Of a stretch of 5,417 bases of DNA, positions 4,678 to 5,417 are shown one piece after another. A model generated the notes under the pieces. The model made no database searches. It was not told where the DNA came from and saw only the letters and a program-made list of their open reading frames with translations. The stretch's first letter is position 1; every line of letters begins with the position of its first letter. This DNA is from Deltaproteobacteria bacterium (GTDB taxonomy: Bacteria > Myxococcota_A > UBA796): positions 3,516 through 8,932 of the forward strand of contig PALY01000073.1 of the NCBI GenBank assembly GCA_002707085.1, in the 5' to 3' direction. A program made the translations under genes and the position numbers.

Positions 4678-5417
4678 TCACCCGGTAGCGATTCCACACG
4701 ATTCACACTTAACGGAAGTGCCCACATCGACGGCCAATCGGGCGCCATAGCAGCCCGTGTGGTAGTACCGACCACAAAAATCACACCCTGTTCGGACATC
4801 GGGAAGAACATCCGTACCGCAAATGGCACACGTGACGACCGTAGCACCTTCTTCTTGAATGTCTGGCTCCGCAATGATTCGAGAGGGAAGTGGCTCGACT
4901 GCACCCCACCAAGCCAACCACCCGATCATTACGCCAACGACTCCGAAAACGATGCATGCAAATGCATCCGCAAATGGAGAGCCAGAACTTGCACCATCCG
5001 ACAATGTGGAAATGGTCAAGGCCAGTGCCAAGCAAGGCAACACCAAACCAAGACTACTGAGTGGAATGCGAATCCGATTGGATCGCCCACTCCATGCATG
5101 ACGAGCAAAATTCGTGGTCATGAGTCCCAGAGCCACTGCCGGCACTGCAACCGTCCAGTTGTTTCGCATCTGGCCCATGGCCACACCCCATGCGATGGTC
5201 CAAAGCAACGCCCCCGCAGCGGTGGTAAGCAAAACAGCCGTGCCTTTGGCTCGATAACCACGGTTTTCTGGATATTCTGGAGGCCGCTCCACCACGCCTG
5301 TTCCAGCAGGCGGTTCTGGCAAGAGGTACACCAGCTCACCATCCACAACAGAGAGTTGGAGCAGCGTTTCTTCATCGGTGAGCAAACGCCCACGGGCGCG
5401 CAACCAGTACAGACGCC
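4678..5417 (-). CDS. Membrane protein: ubiquitin-like region, four TM segments, C-terminal C4HC3 (PHD/RING-like) zinc finger (partial, N-terminus beyond right edge)
   Basis: The frame stays open to the right edge, reading RLYWL upstream of the TTG codon at 5401-5403, so the true start lies outside. Numbering from that TTG as residue 1, residues up to 30 (GRLLTDEETLLQLSVVDGEL then VYLLPEP) resemble the second half of a ubiquitin-like domain. After a Pro-rich linker come four hydrophobic segments at about 54-77, 82-97, 113-133 and 145-168. The C-terminal 50 residues hold eight metal ligands in the order Cys192, Cys195, Cys207, Cys210, His215, Cys218, Cys233, Cys236. This is the C4HC3 order and spacing of PHD or RING-variant fingers, and CDFCGRYYHTGC is its core. 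Bacterial RING-type treble-clef fingers are known, some linked to ubiquitin-like proteins. With four membrane segments both soluble ends would face the cytoplasm. No E1 or E2 gene is visible, so E3 ligase activity should not be assumed. The stop codon abuts that of the convergent TPR gene. Confidence 0.85.
   Translation of the reverse strand, partial: RLYWLRARGRLLTDEETLLQLSVVDGELVYLLPEPPAGTGVVERPPEYPENRGYRAKGTAVLLTTAAGALLWTIAWGVAMGQMRNNWTVAVPAVALGLMTTNFARHAWSGRSNRIRIPLSSLGLVLPCLALALTISTLSDGASSGSPFADAFACIVFGVVGVMIGWLAWWGAVEPLPSRIIAEPDIQEEGATVVTCAICGTDVLPDVRTGCDFCGRYYHTGCYGARLAVDVGTSVKCESCGIATG
4696..4830 (-). other. C4HC3 zinc-binding finger (PHD/RING-like)
   Basis: The spacing is C-x2-C-x11-C-x2-C-x4-H-x2-C-x14-C-x2-C. 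All eight ligands are present, so two zinc ions in a cross-brace are expected. The Cys-Cys-Cys-Cys-His-Cys-Cys-Cys order matches PHD and RING-variant fingers and differs from the classic C3HC4 RING. The aromatic pair before the histidine (RYYH) is also typical of PHD-type cores. Confidence 0.7.
5314..5417 (-). other. Probable ubiquitin-like domain, C-terminal half, cut by window edge
   Basis: RLYWLRARGRLLTDEETL followed by LQLSVVDGELVYLLPEP matches the end of ubiquitin-like folds in order and spacing (ubiquitin: RLIFAGKQLEDGRTL, then SDYNIQKESTLHLVLRL). The visible part covers the strand and turn GRLLxDxxTL and the final strand. There is no C-terminal Gly-Gly; the domain passes into a Pro-rich linker, so it would be an interaction module, not a conjugated tag. 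Confidence 0.6.

Noticed and set aside
4690..4708. Tandem near-repeat GATTCCACAC / GATTCACAC
   Set aside because: It lies in codons for the last zinc knuckle (CESCGI) and is explained by the coding of the paired cysteines.
5401..5403. TTG at 5401-5403 as the true start of the membrane protein
   Set aside because: The frame continues upstream to the window edge as RLYWL, which completes the ubiquitin-like strand; the TTG is an internal Leu codon.
4678..5417. Functional E3 ubiquitin ligase
   Set aside because: No E1, E2 or Gly-Gly-ending ubiquitin-like tag is visible, and the ligand order is C4HC3, which also fits peptide-binding PHD fingers.

Overview
The window holds four protein-coding genes packed almost without gaps; two run off its edges. 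No RNA gene, insertion sequence, CRISPR array or phage integration signal was seen. Base composition is moderately GC-rich by eye. The gene set (Ser/Thr-kinase-fold protein with a long Pro-rich tail, TPR protein, eCIS-cargo-like N-terminus, zinc finger on a membrane protein) suits a large-genome, complex bacterium such as a member of Myxococcota, Bradymonadota or Planctomycetota. This assignment is inferred from architecture only.

Layout: (1) 1-1959, minus strand, C-terminus beyond the left edge: a kinase-fold protein that has lost every catalytic signature (a pseudokinase), then a long disordered Pro/Ser-rich linker, then what looks like the first half of a ubiquitin-like beta-grasp domain at the left edge. 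(2) 1960-2053: divergent intergenic region with two ribosome-binding sites, a perfect 10-bp palindrome, a 12-bp CG tract and a short direct repeat. (3) 2054-3640, plus strand: a 528-residue protein of unknown function. Its N-terminus carries an LQPQMGNLAVQALL segment very like the 'LQRxxGNxAVxxLL' segment of proteins associated with extracellular contractile injection systems (eCIS). (4) 3637-4677, plus strand: a TPR-like helical-repeat protein, coupled to gene 3 by an ATGA stop/start overlap. (5) 4678-5417, minus strand, N-terminus beyond the right edge: a membrane protein with the second half of a ubiquitin-like domain, four hydrophobic segments and a C-terminal C4HC3 (PHD/RING-like) zinc finger. 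Its stop codon abuts that of gene 4.

The combination is unusual: two proteins with apparent ubiquitin-like domains, one tied to a dead kinase and one to a membrane-anchored treble-clef zinc finger, flank a two-gene operon for a possible secretion substrate and a helical-repeat partner. A working idea is a secretion or envelope-associated complex. The pseudokinase and ubiquitin-like domains would act as assembly modules, as EssB/YukC and YukD/EsaB do in type VIIb secretion, and the TPR protein would act as adaptor or chaperone for the tagged protein. This is inference: no secretion ATPase, sheath, tube, E1 or E2 enzyme is visible here. The DNA just outside both edges would be decisive.
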